NCBI GenBank assembly: GCA_015486915.1
Contig: WFQS01000082.1
Span: 1-7,575, forward strand
Origin: Desulfobacteraceae bacterium
GTDB taxonomy: Bacteria; Desulfobacterota; Desulfobacteria; Desulfobacterales; Desulfobacteraceae
Direction: 5' to 3'
Length of the DNA stretch: 7,575 nucleotides
A model generated the notes under the pieces. The model did no database searches. It was not told the origin of the DNA and saw only the letters and a program-made list of their open reading frames with translations. Of this stretch, positions 1 through 7,418 are shown piece after piece. Every line of letters begins with the position of its first letter. Within the stretch, counting starts at the first letter, position 1. The position numbers were made by a program, and so were the translations under genes.

Positions 1-1
1 G

Positions 2-850
2 GTTATACAGACCGCCCATGCAGGTATTGAAGACCCCTCTAAGCCAACCGGAGTTTTTATGCTTGTGGGACCCAGCGGTGTGGGAAAAACAGAGACTGCT
101 CTTGCCCTTTCAGAACTTCTCTACGGGGGTGAGCAGAACATGATCACCATTAACATGTCAGAATATCAGGAAGCCCATACTGTTTCCAGCCTGAAAGGTT
201 CTCCTCCGGGCTATGTGGGTTACGGTGAGGGAGGTGTGCTCACAGAGGCTGTGAGGAGAAGGCCGTATAGTGTTGTCCTGTTAGATGAAATTGAAAAAGC
301 CCACCCCGATGTAACAGAGATGTTCTACCAGGTTTTTGACAAGGGGATGATGGAAGACGGTGAAGGCCGTGTAATTGATTTTAAAAATACATTGATTATC
401 CTAACCTCGAATCTTGGAACTGATCTGATCATGAAATTGTGTGAAGATGAAGAATCCATGCCTTCACCTGGTGATATCGCACAGATGCTGACACCTGACC
501 TTCAGGCACATTTTAAACCGGCCTTTTTGGGAAGAATGAAAATCGTTCCCTATTTTCCAATTACCGATGATAATATGAAGCTGATCATTCGTCTCAAACT
601 TGACCGGATTGTCAAAAGAATGGCAGAAAACCGACAGATTGAATTTGTATATGACGAGGCCATCATCGATGCCGTTGCCGAACGCTGCACAGAGGTTGAC
701 AGCGGCGCAAGGAACGTTGACCACATTTTAACCAATACTCTGCTTCCTGAAATGAGCCGGGAGATGCTCTCCATGATGGCACAGGGGGAGCCTGTTAAAA
801 AAATTGAAGTGTCACTCTCGGATGAAGAATTTAAATACCAATTAACATAG
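2..850 (+). CDS. clpV: ClpV/TssH, T6SS sheath-disassembly AAA+ ATPase (partial, C-terminal part)
   Basis: The reading frame is open from the first bases, so the gene starts upstream; 282 C-terminal residues are present. They cover the second AAA+ domain: Walker A GPSGVGKT (fragment residues 23-30), Walker B VVLLDE (91-96), sensor 1 LTSN (134-137), an arginine-finger region FLGRMK (R178) and sensor 2 GAR (235-237). The stretch GARNVDHIL and the following LLPEMS are typical of ClpV rather than ClpB, and the protein stops soon after the D2 small subdomain. ClpV is a cytoplasmic hexamer that uses ATP to pull apart contracted TssB/TssC sheaths so they can be recycled. All catalytic motifs visible here are intact. 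The downstream vgrG supports T6SS over a heat-shock ClpB. The N-terminal domain and D1 ATPase lie outside the window. Confidence 0.95.
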   Translation, partial: VIQTAHAGIEDPSKPTGVFMLVGPSGVGKTETALALSELLYGGEQNMITINMSEYQEAHTVSSLKGSPPGYVGYGEGGVLTEAVRRRPYSVVLLDEIEKAHPDVTEMFYQVFDKGMMEDGEGRVIDFKNTLIILTSNLGTDLIMKLCEDEESMPSPGDIAQMLTPDLQAHFKPAFLGRMKIVPYFPITDDNMKLIIRLKLDRIVKRMAENRQIEFVYDEAIIDAVAERCTEVDSGARNVDHILTNTLLPEMSREMLSMMAQGEPVKKIEVSLSDEEFKYQLT

Positions 851-884
851 CATCCTGGAGGAATATCAAATTGAGGAAAATTAA

Positions 885-1049
885 ATGGCAACAGTGCAAA
901 AAAACGTAAAATTTTACCTTAATGAATTACAATTCAGGATCAAGTGTAATACCCTTATGAAAAAAAGATTGATATACAGCAATATCATATGTATTTTCTG
1001 CAGGTTACAACAAGAGACGTATCATGACGTTATGCCATTTTTGCGTTAA
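885..1049 (+). CDS. Doubtful 54-residue ORF between clpV and vgrG
   Basis: An ATG at 885 is preceded by GAGG (873-876) at 8 bases and opens 54 codons to TAA at 1047. The product begins MATVQKNVKFYLNE; it is basic, holds three cysteines (two of them as CIFC) and has no domain I recognise. It lies in the same direction as its neighbours, 34 bases after the clpV stop and 15 bases before the vgrG start. Against it: the region is very AT-rich, the second half overlaps a plausible vgrG promoter, and it shows no clear coding signature. It may be a small real gene, the remnant of a lost T6SS gene, or chance. Only the RBS spacing and position argue for it. Confidence 0.25.
   Translation: MATVQKNVKFYLNELQFRIKCNTLMKKRLIYSNIICIFCRLQQETYHDVMPFLR
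969..997 (+). promoter_or_regulatory. Candidate sigma70-type promoter upstream of vgrG
   Basis: TTGATA (969-974) and TATTTT (992-997) are separated by 17 bases, matching the -35 box at 5 of 6 and the -10 box at 4 of 6 positions. Transcription would begin near 1004, about 60 bases before the vgrG ATG. The 214-base gap after clpV fits a separate promoter for the vgrG island. In such AT-rich DNA a match of this quality can occur by chance. Confidence 0.35.
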
Positions 1050-1064
1050 TAAGAGGCCACAGAT

Positions 1065-2996
1065 ATGGATTATACACAGGAAAATAAGTTTATAAAGGTT
1101 ACTACCCCCCTGGGAGAAGATGAACTTCTGCTTACGGGATTCAAAGGGAAGGAAGGTGTGGCATCACTTTTCAGTTTTGAACTGGAATTATTATCGGAAA
1201 ACAATGCCATTATTTTTCAGGATATCATTGGTACAAACATCACAATTACCGTTCTCCTGTCAAATGGCAAAGAACGATATTTTAACGGTATTGTATCCAG
1301 CTTTACCCAGAATTCAGGCAGACAGGAAGACCTTTTTTCTTCCTATACTGCCACAATGGTCCCATGGCTCTGGCTTTTAACAAAGACAATTGACTCCAGA
1401 ATTTTTCAGAATCTCTCGGTTCCGGATATTATTGAAAAAGTGTTTCAAGGACATGGTTTTTCAGATTACGATTTAAGGCTGGCCGGGAAGTATGATCCAA
1501 TTGAATATTGTGTGCAATATAGTGAAACGGATTTTAATTTTATTTCAAGGCTGCTTGAAAATGAGGGTATTTATTATTTTTTTGAACATGAAGAGAAAAA
1601 ACATACCCTGGTGATTACGGACTCCCAGGCAGAACATAAACCATGCCCGAACCAGGAATCTGCAAAATGCCAGCAGACAAGTGAAGTATATAGTGATGAG
1701 GATTTCATTTTACAGCTTGCAGTTAAAAAGGAGGTACGCGCAGGCAAGTATACCAGCCGTGATTTTAATTTTAAAACGCCTAATACTGATCTTACTGTAA
1801 ATGCAGATTCAAAAATCAGCGGTCCGGGAACAAGGGAAGTCTATGACTATCCCGGAAAATTTGAAGTGAGAAATAAGGGAGATAAAGTAGCCAATATAAG
1901 AATGGAAGAGGAAGAAGCCAAAGTTACCGCCATCAAGGGAAAGAGTGCATGCAGGGCGTTTTCAACCGGTTTTCGGTTTAAGCTTCTCGATCATTTCAGG
2001 GAAGAGATGAATCAGAAGGAGTATTCTTTGATTCGGATCGAGCATGAAGCAAAACTTGATGAGACTTATTTAAGTTCACTTTCAACCGATTCAAAGGCTG
2101 AACTTGAATATTCAAATAAATTTTTGTGTATTCCCCATAGTGAGCCGTTCAGGCCTGAGCGTAAAGCACGTAAACCTTTGATTAAAGGGGTGCAGACGGC
2201 AATTGTTGTGGGACCGAAAGGTAAGTCTAAGGAAATCTATACCGATAACTATGGCAGGGTAAAGGTTCAGTTCCACTGGGACCGGCAGGGGGGAAATGAT
2301 GAAAACAGTTCCTGCTGGATTCGTGTAAGCCAGGGCATGGCTGGAAGTGGATGGGGAACTGTTTTTCTGCCCCGCATCGGCCATGAAGTTATTGTTGAGT
2401 TCCTTGAAGGAGATCCCGACAGGCCCATTATTACAGGTCAGGTTTATCACGGGGCCAATCCTCCTCCCTATGATCTGCCCGATAATGATACCATCAGTAC
2501 GATGAAAACAAACTCGTCACCCGGCGGTGGCGGGTTTAACGAAATACGGTTCAGAGACAAGGCCGATGAAGAACAGATTTTTGTACATGCCCAGAGGGAC
2601 CAGGATATTCGTGTGGAGAATAACCGCTATGAGACAATTGGATACGATAAAAATCTGATTGTAAAAAACGACATGGCCCAGAAAGTGGAAGGACATAAAA
2701 GTACAACGGTTAATGGAAATATCAAGATTGAAGGCAAGAGCGATATGTCCTTAAAAGTGGGGGGCAAAATGGCCGTTGCATGCGATTCGGATGTCTCCCA
2801 TACAGCTGACGGGGATGTCTATATTAAAAGTGCAGCAAATGTAGTTATTGAAGGATTTTTGAATCTTACTTTAAAGGTCGGTTCTTCATCCATTGCAATA
2901 GATCCATCGGGAATTTCCATCAAGACAAGCGGCTTGCTTGAACTTGAAGGCGGTGCCATGACCAGCGTAAAAGGTGGCATGATCAAACTGAACTGA
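1065..2996 (+). CDS. vgrG: VgrG/TssI, T6SS spike protein
   Basis: This 643-residue protein is a full-length VgrG of normal size. The trimeric spike caps the Hcp tube and is pushed out by sheath contraction, carrying effectors bound to it. The gp27-like part covers about residues 1-360 and holds the VgrG hallmark YSETDFNFISRLLENEG (from Y152). A gp5-like OB fold follows at about 380-460, with YGRVKVQFHWD and WGTVFLPRIGHEVIVEF (R437). Next come the conserved SSPGGGG/FNEIRFRDK region (about 485-500) and a repetitive, Gly/Val-rich beta-helix needle that ends at GGMIKLN. There is no C-terminal toxin domain and no fused transthyretin-like domain, so this is a structural rather than an 'evolved' VgrG and its cargo should be encoded next door. 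The start is supported by AAGAGG (1051-1056), 8 bases before the ATG. The next gene begins 75 bases after the stop. Confidence 0.97.
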   Translation: MDYTQENKFIKVTTPLGEDELLLTGFKGKEGVASLFSFELELLSENNAIIFQDIIGTNITITVLLSNGKERYFNGIVSSFTQNSGRQEDLFSSYTATMVPWLWLLTKTIDSRIFQNLSVPDIIEKVFQGHGFSDYDLRLAGKYDPIEYCVQYSETDFNFISRLLENEGIYYFFEHEEKKHTLVITDSQAEHKPCPNQESAKCQQTSEVYSDEDFILQLAVKKEVRAGKYTSRDFNFKTPNTDLTVNADSKISGPGTREVYDYPGKFEVRNKGDKVANIRMEEEEAKVTAIKGKSACRAFSTGFRFKLLDHFREEMNQKEYSLIRIEHEAKLDETYLSSLSTDSKAELEYSNKFLCIPHSEPFRPERKARKPLIKGVQTAIVVGPKGKSKEIYTDNYGRVKVQFHWDRQGGNDENSSCWIRVSQGMAGSGWGTVFLPRIGHEVIVEFLEGDPDRPIITGQVYHGANPPPYDLPDNDTISTMKTNSSPGGGGFNEIRFRDKADEEQIFVHAQRDQDIRVENNRYETIGYDKNLIVKNDMAQKVEGHKSTTVNGNIKIEGKSDMSLKVGGKMAVACDSDVSHTADGDVYIKSAANVVIEGFLNLTLKVGSSSIAIDPSGISIKTSGLLELEGGAMTSVKGGMIKLN

Positions 2997-3001
2997 TGTT
3001 T

Positions 3002-3040
3002 TGAGGCACATTCGCGCAGTCCAGCTTGGCCTCATGGCCA
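3002..3040 (+). other. Weak overlapping hairpins between vgrG and the next gene
   Basis: TGAGGC (3002-3007) can pair with GCCTCA (3029-3034) across a 21-base loop, or TGGCC (3027-3031) can pair with GGCCA (3036-3040) across TCAT. The two are mutually exclusive. The following sequence is A-rich rather than T-rich, so this is not a standard Rho-independent terminator. At most it might reduce read-through or stabilise the vgrG mRNA end. Confidence 0.2.
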
Positions 3041-3071
3041 TTATTAAAAAAAAGAAAAAGGGGATAAGACA

Positions 3072-3482
3072 ATGCCAAGTCCTAAAAGCGGGCAGGAAAA
3101 TCCCATTAAGCCTCCTGATGATCCTCTGGAGGCTGATGAGGCAAATCCCGGGAAAAATGCAGAAATTTTAGAAAAAAAGAAAAAAGCGGAAAAAGAAAAG
3201 GAGAATCAGCAAAAGGCGGATGATGAGGAAGAAAATAAGGAACCGCCGAAAACCTGGGTAGAATTTAAGCTTATTGATGCTGCAGGAAAACCTGTAAAAG
3301 GGGAAAAGTGCACTTTGACTCTTGAAGATGGGAATAAAATTATCAAAAATAAAAAAACAGATGCCAACGGGAAAATTCGTATTGACAATATAAAACCCGG
3401 AAGCACTTATATTCAGCTTGTTGATCGTTATGACTATGAATGGGTGCTTGATTTGGACTCTCTTCTGGAGAAGGCATTATGA
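3072..3482 (+). CDS. Small transthyretin/carboxypeptidase-regulatory-like protein, candidate T6SS adaptor
   Basis: The 136-residue protein has two parts. Residues 1-60 are Pro-rich and then very rich in Lys and Glu (about 25-60), likely disordered or a short coiled coil. Residues 62 to about 120 form a compact beta domain, WVEFKLIDAAGKPVKGEKCT followed by a TDANGKIRIDNIKPG turn. That pattern is typical of transthyretin-like or CarboxypepD_reg-like sandwiches, which often occur in T6SS spike-associated proteins. There is no signal peptide or membrane segment. AAAGGGG (3057-3063) lies 8 bases before the ATG. The stop overlaps the start of the metallopeptidase gene (ATGA), so the two are probably co-translated. 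The EAEC VgrG1 transthyretin-like domain is known to bind the effector Tle1; here the equivalent domain is a separate protein between spike and cargo, which suggests an effector-loading adaptor. The fold is a pattern-based call and the role is inferred. Confidence 0.8.
   Translation: MPSPKSGQENPIKPPDDPLEADEANPGKNAEILEKKKKAEKEKENQQKADDEEENKEPPKTWVEFKLIDAAGKPVKGEKCTLTLEDGNKIIKNKKTDANGKIRIDNIKPGSTYIQLVDRYDYEWVLDLDSLLEKAL
3467..3482 (+). promoter_or_regulatory. RBS and ATGA stop/start overlap coupling the adaptor and peptidase genes
   Basis: GGAGAAGG (3467-3474) lies inside the end of the upstream gene and 4-8 bases before the ATG at 3479. That ATG overlaps the upstream TGA (3480-3482). The arrangement fixes the start of the metallopeptidase gene and suggests translational coupling, as expected for partners made in fixed ratio. 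Confidence 0.6.
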
Positions 3483-5800
3483 CAGATAAAGGGATAAAAA
3501 AACAAGACGGAACTCTTAAAGACACTACAGTGTTAAGACTCACCCCTGTAAAATATTCCATAACTCTTTACTATCTCGGTGAAAATTACATTGAGCGCAG
3601 TGAAAAAAAATATCGCTGCAAATTTGAGTTGGAACAATATCTCAGTGGAATCGGATTGTCCATGGAGGGAAATCCTGTTGCAAACGATATCGAAAATGTT
3701 GTTTCAGGAGAAGGTGTGGATGATGACAGCAGAGATGCGGCGACTCCGGGTAAAGGGCTTAAAAATCCATCTGGAGATGAGGTTTTTCGTATTCTTGTAA
3801 CAGATAACCATACACTTGCAGAAAGTGATGCCAATCTTCTCGACAACGGAAGGGGAGACAGGATGTCCCGGCCGGAATACTATAAACTGCGATCTCGAAA
3901 TTGGATGAAAGATGTTGTCCCTGCTGCGCCTTTCCGGATTGTTGTAAGGAAATTCCAGGGACCGGAAGGCAGTGAAGAGCAGGTTGACCTTGATGAAAAA
4001 CTTAAAGTTTACATGGAGATAAAAGATCCTGTTGAGGAGTTTGCAGATCATGCCGGGCCGGATGACGGACCCGTAAAAAATTTTCAAAAGGACTTTTTTA
4101 AAAAATACAACCGGACAGATTCAGATCCTGATTCTGGAGATGATAATATTCTTAACCATTTTAAAGGCTATAGAAAACCTTCGGATTCAAAAACCGGTGT
4201 GAGACCTTCAAATGTGATCAGAAGAGCCGAGTATGTGAAACCTCCAACACCGAACACCGTTGAACCGAATAAATTAAAATTTAATCAGTTGAAATCTCCG
4301 AAATTTGCATCTGGAAAACCTGAATGGGCAAAATTTGATCTTAAAAACGATACACTGCAGGACGGAGTTAAAAAGATCAAGGTTGGGGTGGCAGATTTTG
4401 CTTTCAGACCCAAACCCATTGGAGGAGACAACTACCGATTTCTTCTGTGGCTTGTGGACGATGCAGGCAAGGATGTGAGAAAGAAAAAAATTAACGGTGT
4501 CAATGTCACTCTCGTGGACAAGAGCGAGCTTGCCATTCCCCTGCCAAGGGCATATTGTACAGGTAGGTTTATCATATGGAGAAAAGTGGATATCAGGCTT
4601 CTTTTAACTGCAAACGGTCTGTCTGCAGGAGATTTTTCATGGGATACGGTGAAAGCTTATTACCGTCATGTTTTTACCGAGATCAGTGAGCCTGCACAGA
4701 CAACTGCCCTTCCCGCAGCAGGTTGGCGGCAGAGCCTTATAGATGTTTTTAATTCCGGAAACCGCACTGGTGATTATGCAAACGATGGAAATTTTACCGA
4801 TGTAATTTATCATAACGGGTTGTTTCCAGCTTTTATGCTTCCGCCGGCAGCTACTAAAAAAAACAGCACTGATGTGATGAACTTATGTTCTGATATTATG
4901 AATAAAGCGGTTCAGGCGCTTGATCCTGTTGAGAATCCACCGTTTACGGCAAAAAAAAGGAATATTGAAAAAACCGGTGAAGGAATCTACATGCTGTATG
5001 CCAAAGATAATTCAGATAATTTGCTTGGATGCTGGCTTGGAAATGGAAGGCTTTTAGTTGCCCAGCATACAGGGCTATATGCTTCGGAGTTGAATCAGAC
5101 AACAACCCATGAAATGGCCCATGGTTTTTTTCTGCGGCATGCCAACACAAACACCCAGAAGGTGTATGATCCAAGTCAGCCAGCAGATCACAGGTGGGTG
5201 GATACAAGTGTAACCTTTCATTCCTCTGCAGGTGCCAATCAGAGTATTCAGCTTGTTGATCCCAGGGTTAACTGCTTTCCAGAAGACCATGATCAGGATT
5301 ATTCATTTAAATGCACCATGACCTATCTCGAAGAGGAGCAGTTCTGCGGTTTGTGTGCCTTAACATTGAGATTTGCCGACAGGGTGGAAATTCAGAAAAA
5401 AAACAGGTTCCAGGACAGGATAATGAGAGGTTTTTTTGAGGATACTGGCGATGTAAACAATACTGCCAGGATCGTAAGATTGAATGATGCCGATCCCAAT
5501 AACATCATTTTAAACGAAACAATTCCAAGCATACAAAAGAATCATGTCATATACCTTATGGCCGTGGGTCCTTTGCGGCAGTATACATCTGCTGGCTCTG
5601 CACGCCATGGCCGGATCAATCTCACCTGTGCCCATAAAAAACCTGACACCCTCTGGAAATCCAGTAATACACATATTGTTACGGTGAGAACACGGGGCGG
5701 ATATTGTGCTGAAATTAAGGCAAAACGCTCTGGAAATGCCACAGTCACATTTAAAAGAAATGGCAAAAGTGCAACCGCAAATATAACCGTGACAAATTAA
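3479..5800 (+). CDS. Metzincin-like zinc metallopeptidase with C-terminal Big_2-type domain, candidate T6SS effector
   Basis: The 773-residue protein has no signal peptide or membrane helix. Residues 1 to about 300 are hydrophilic and unrecognised. A segment near residues 300-370 (FRPKPIGGDNYRF, then IIWRKVDIRLL) looks like a conserved beta module. The catalytic site is HEMAHGFFLRH: H544 and H548 as zinc ligands, E545 as general base, H554 as third ligand. This follows HExxHxxxxxH, but Phe551 replaces the usual metzincin Gly. TMTY (613-616), 60 residues downstream, fits a Met-turn with M614. C599, C612, C623 and C626 (FCGLC) cluster around it. The last ~80 residues, with LWKSSN (W726), a TV/VT strand pattern and SGNATVTF, resemble a Big_2 Ig-like domain. 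The gene sits behind vgrG and a likely adaptor, so T6SS export is the simplest explanation. P. aeruginosa VgrG2b is a precedent for a metallopeptidase T6SS effector. The substrate is unknown; peptidase activity is inferred from motifs. Confidence 0.8.
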   Translation: MTDKGIKKQDGTLKDTTVLRLTPVKYSITLYYLGENYIERSEKKYRCKFELEQYLSGIGLSMEGNPVANDIENVVSGEGVDDDSRDAATPGKGLKNPSGDEVFRILVTDNHTLAESDANLLDNGRGDRMSRPEYYKLRSRNWMKDVVPAAPFRIVVRKFQGPEGSEEQVDLDEKLKVYMEIKDPVEEFADHAGPDDGPVKNFQKDFFKKYNRTDSDPDSGDDNILNHFKGYRKPSDSKTGVRPSNVIRRAEYVKPPTPNTVEPNKLKFNQLKSPKFASGKPEWAKFDLKNDTLQDGVKKIKVGVADFAFRPKPIGGDNYRFLLWLVDDAGKDVRKKKINGVNVTLVDKSELAIPLPRAYCTGRFIIWRKVDIRLLLTANGLSAGDFSWDTVKAYYRHVFTEISEPAQTTALPAAGWRQSLIDVFNSGNRTGDYANDGNFTDVIYHNGLFPAFMLPPAATKKNSTDVMNLCSDIMNKAVQALDPVENPPFTAKKRNIEKTGEGIYMLYAKDNSDNLLGCWLGNGRLLVAQHTGLYASELNQTTTHEMAHGFFLRHANTNTQKVYDPSQPADHRWVDTSVTFHSSAGANQSIQLVDPRVNCFPEDHDQDYSFKCTMTYLEEEQFCGLCALTLRFADRVEIQKKNRFQDRIMRGFFEDTGDVNNTARIVRLNDADPNNIILNETIPSIQKNHVIYLMAVGPLRQYTSAGSARHGRINLTCAHKKPDTLWKSSNTHIVTVRTRGGYCAEIKAKRSGNATVTFKRNGKSATANITVTN

Positions 5801-5839
5801 ATCTTAAAATTCCTGGAAATAATAAGGGAGGCATAAACA

Positions 5840-7399
5840 ATGGATAAGGGGCTCAGACTTGAATTTCATTTAGATAAAGAAGAATTCATGTGGGGTGAGA
5901 CCATATTGTTTTCACTTGTATTGTCACATACTTTTACTGTACCGGTTAATGTTATTACTTTTGAGCCTGCTAATCGTTCAGTGGTCATCACACTAAAGGA
6001 CAGGGAAGGAAAAGAGATTAAGGCCAGCCAGATATCCGGTCTTGAGAGGGATGGGATCTATATCGAGCCTCCAAGAATGCAGGAGGGAAAAGCACTTGCC
6101 CCGGAGGAGACCCTGAAACTTACAGGAGATCTGCTGTCCTGGTTTGGTTATATTCCGGAAGGGTTCTATACTGTCACAGCTCACTACAAAGGCATATTAA
6201 GGGCAGCAAGTTCCAGGCCTGTTGAAATCAGGATCATCCGTGCAAATATAACATCTTCCATTGTTGCAAGAGAGGGGCTTCAGGCTGAGGGCACATTATT
6301 TTCAGGGGCGTTCGTACACCGTGAAAAACAAGATTCCATTGCCTTTTTCCAGGAGCTGAGTTCTTTTCTGCCAAGAAATCCCCGCATGGGGATTCCTGTT
6401 GCCGTTCCTGAACATCTGTTTTCCATACATGCTGCATGTCTGCCCGGGAAAGACGCTAAAGTGGGACATTTATACTGGAAGGATGAAAATGGAAAAGTTT
6501 TTTTTGCCGGTGTGAATCTCATCAAAAAAATTACCACTCCACCAAAGGAGATCAATCCGATTCCATTTTCAGGTGATTTTGTTGAATCCGCTCTTTCCAT
6601 GAAAGACGGATCATTGCTTATTCCTTTTTCCGGTAATAATATTTTTTCTGTTTTACGGGTTCCACTTTCAGGTGATCTTGAATCACATGAGCTTGATCTT
6701 GGGATAAATTTTCCCATGGGACCTAATGTCTGCTTCTGGGAGCAGGATTTGAGACTGCATTTGGGCTGGACACGACATAACGGAAGGCAGCTTGACTATG
6801 CAATGCTGCCCCTGGATGACGATGAATTCTGTTTTGCAAAAAAAACGGTCCATATCTCATATGACCCCATTGTGTGGGTTGATGCATATTTTTCGGCGGA
6901 GATTCCCCAGGCAGGCCTGAAATCTCTATACCTTGGTGTGGATGAGGACTATATTCCCCCGCCTCCGGAACTGATTTTTCTTGTGGTATCAGCAAAACCC
7001 GGTGCCCTGGTTTGTACACCGGTCAACGCATCAAGGGGATTTGCAATGGATTCTGTAACATTCAGTACAGGAAATATAACAGGTATTAAAATTATCAGCT
7101 CTGTGGTAACCAATGAGCACTCTTTTTCGTTTCTTATGAAAGATAATGGGGGCAGGCTTTACTATGCAAGTACGTTAAATAAAAAAATGGTATCAATGGA
7201 TAAATTCACGGATAAAAGTCCGGCAGCTCACCAGTTCCCTTGTTTGATAAAAGGGGGAGCAGGTGCCATGGAACCATGGGTTCACCTGCGGTATGTAGAT
7301 AATGGATCAATAATTGAGCATATACGCCTTGAACCTGAATTAGAACCTGACCCTGTGGAGAAATTAACAGAACCATGGGATTCTGAATCACTGCCATGA
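5840..7399 (+). CDS. Unrecognised beta-rich protein, candidate immunity or accessory factor for the metallopeptidase
   Basis: I do not recognise this 519-residue protein as a named family. There is no signal peptide or membrane segment, so it should be cytoplasmic. Residues 1 to about 135 read as an Ig-like beta sandwich: VITLKDREGKEI, then LAPEETLKL and IPEGFYTVTAHY. That order resembles BsuPI-type intracellular proteinase inhibitors. The rest has recurring aromatic-x-NG-x-aromatic blocks: W213/N217-G218, W310/N314-G315, M433/N436-G437 and Y485/N488-G489, often followed by YA or FA. Three I/V-P-F/L-S-G-D/N turns lie at 241, 261 and 274. The pattern suggests a beta-propeller or similar repeat fold. 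The C-terminus is acidic and Pro-rich. AAGGGAGG (5824-5831) lies 8 bases before the ATG, and the gene follows the peptidase by 39 bases, so it is probably in the same transcript. Position after an effector suggests immunity; it could equally be a chaperone, a second adaptor or another cargo. Confidence 0.75.
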   Translation: MDKGLRLEFHLDKEEFMWGETILFSLVLSHTFTVPVNVITFEPANRSVVITLKDREGKEIKASQISGLERDGIYIEPPRMQEGKALAPEETLKLTGDLLSWFGYIPEGFYTVTAHYKGILRAASSRPVEIRIIRANITSSIVAREGLQAEGTLFSGAFVHREKQDSIAFFQELSSFLPRNPRMGIPVAVPEHLFSIHAACLPGKDAKVGHLYWKDENGKVFFAGVNLIKKITTPPKEINPIPFSGDFVESALSMKDGSLLIPFSGNNIFSVLRVPLSGDLESHELDLGINFPMGPNVCFWEQDLRLHLGWTRHNGRQLDYAMLPLDDDEFCFAKKTVHISYDPIVWVDAYFSAEIPQAGLKSLYLGVDEDYIPPPPELIFLVVSAKPGALVCTPVNASRGFAMDSVTFSTGNITGIKIISSVVTNEHSFSFLMKDNGGRLYYASTLNKKMVSMDKFTDKSPAAHQFPCLIKGGAGAMEPWVHLRYVDNGSIIEHIRLEPELEPDPVEKLTEPWDSESLP

Positions 7400-7404
7400 G
7401 GCAG
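7391..7404 (+). other. Small hairpin spanning the stop codon of the last gene
   Basis: CTGCC (7391-7395) and GGCAG (7400-7404) form a 5-bp stem with ATGA in the loop, which contains the TGA stop. No T-run follows, so it is not an intrinsic terminator. It may be incidental. Confidence 0.2.
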
Positions 7405-7418
7405 ATCTGAACTGCAGC

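Noticed and set aside
59..850. Start of the clpV fragment at the first ATG (59)
   Set aside because: The ATG is within the conserved FMLVGPSGVGKT strand just before Walker A, and the frame stays open with family-like sequence back to base 2, so the gene continues upstream.
2112..2450. 112-codon minus-strand ORF within vgrG
   Set aside because: It is antisense to the conserved gp5-like part of VgrG, so the openness follows from the codon use of the real gene.
2500..2996. C-terminal toxin domain on VgrG
   Set aside because: The sequence after the OB fold is the usual repetitive beta-helix needle and ends at about residue 643, with no extra domain.
6280..6717. 145-codon minus-strand ORF inside the last gene
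   Set aside because: It lies wholly inside a well-supported + strand gene, has a low-complexity product with no recognisable domain and no clear ribosome binding context; it is a shadow of the coding frame.
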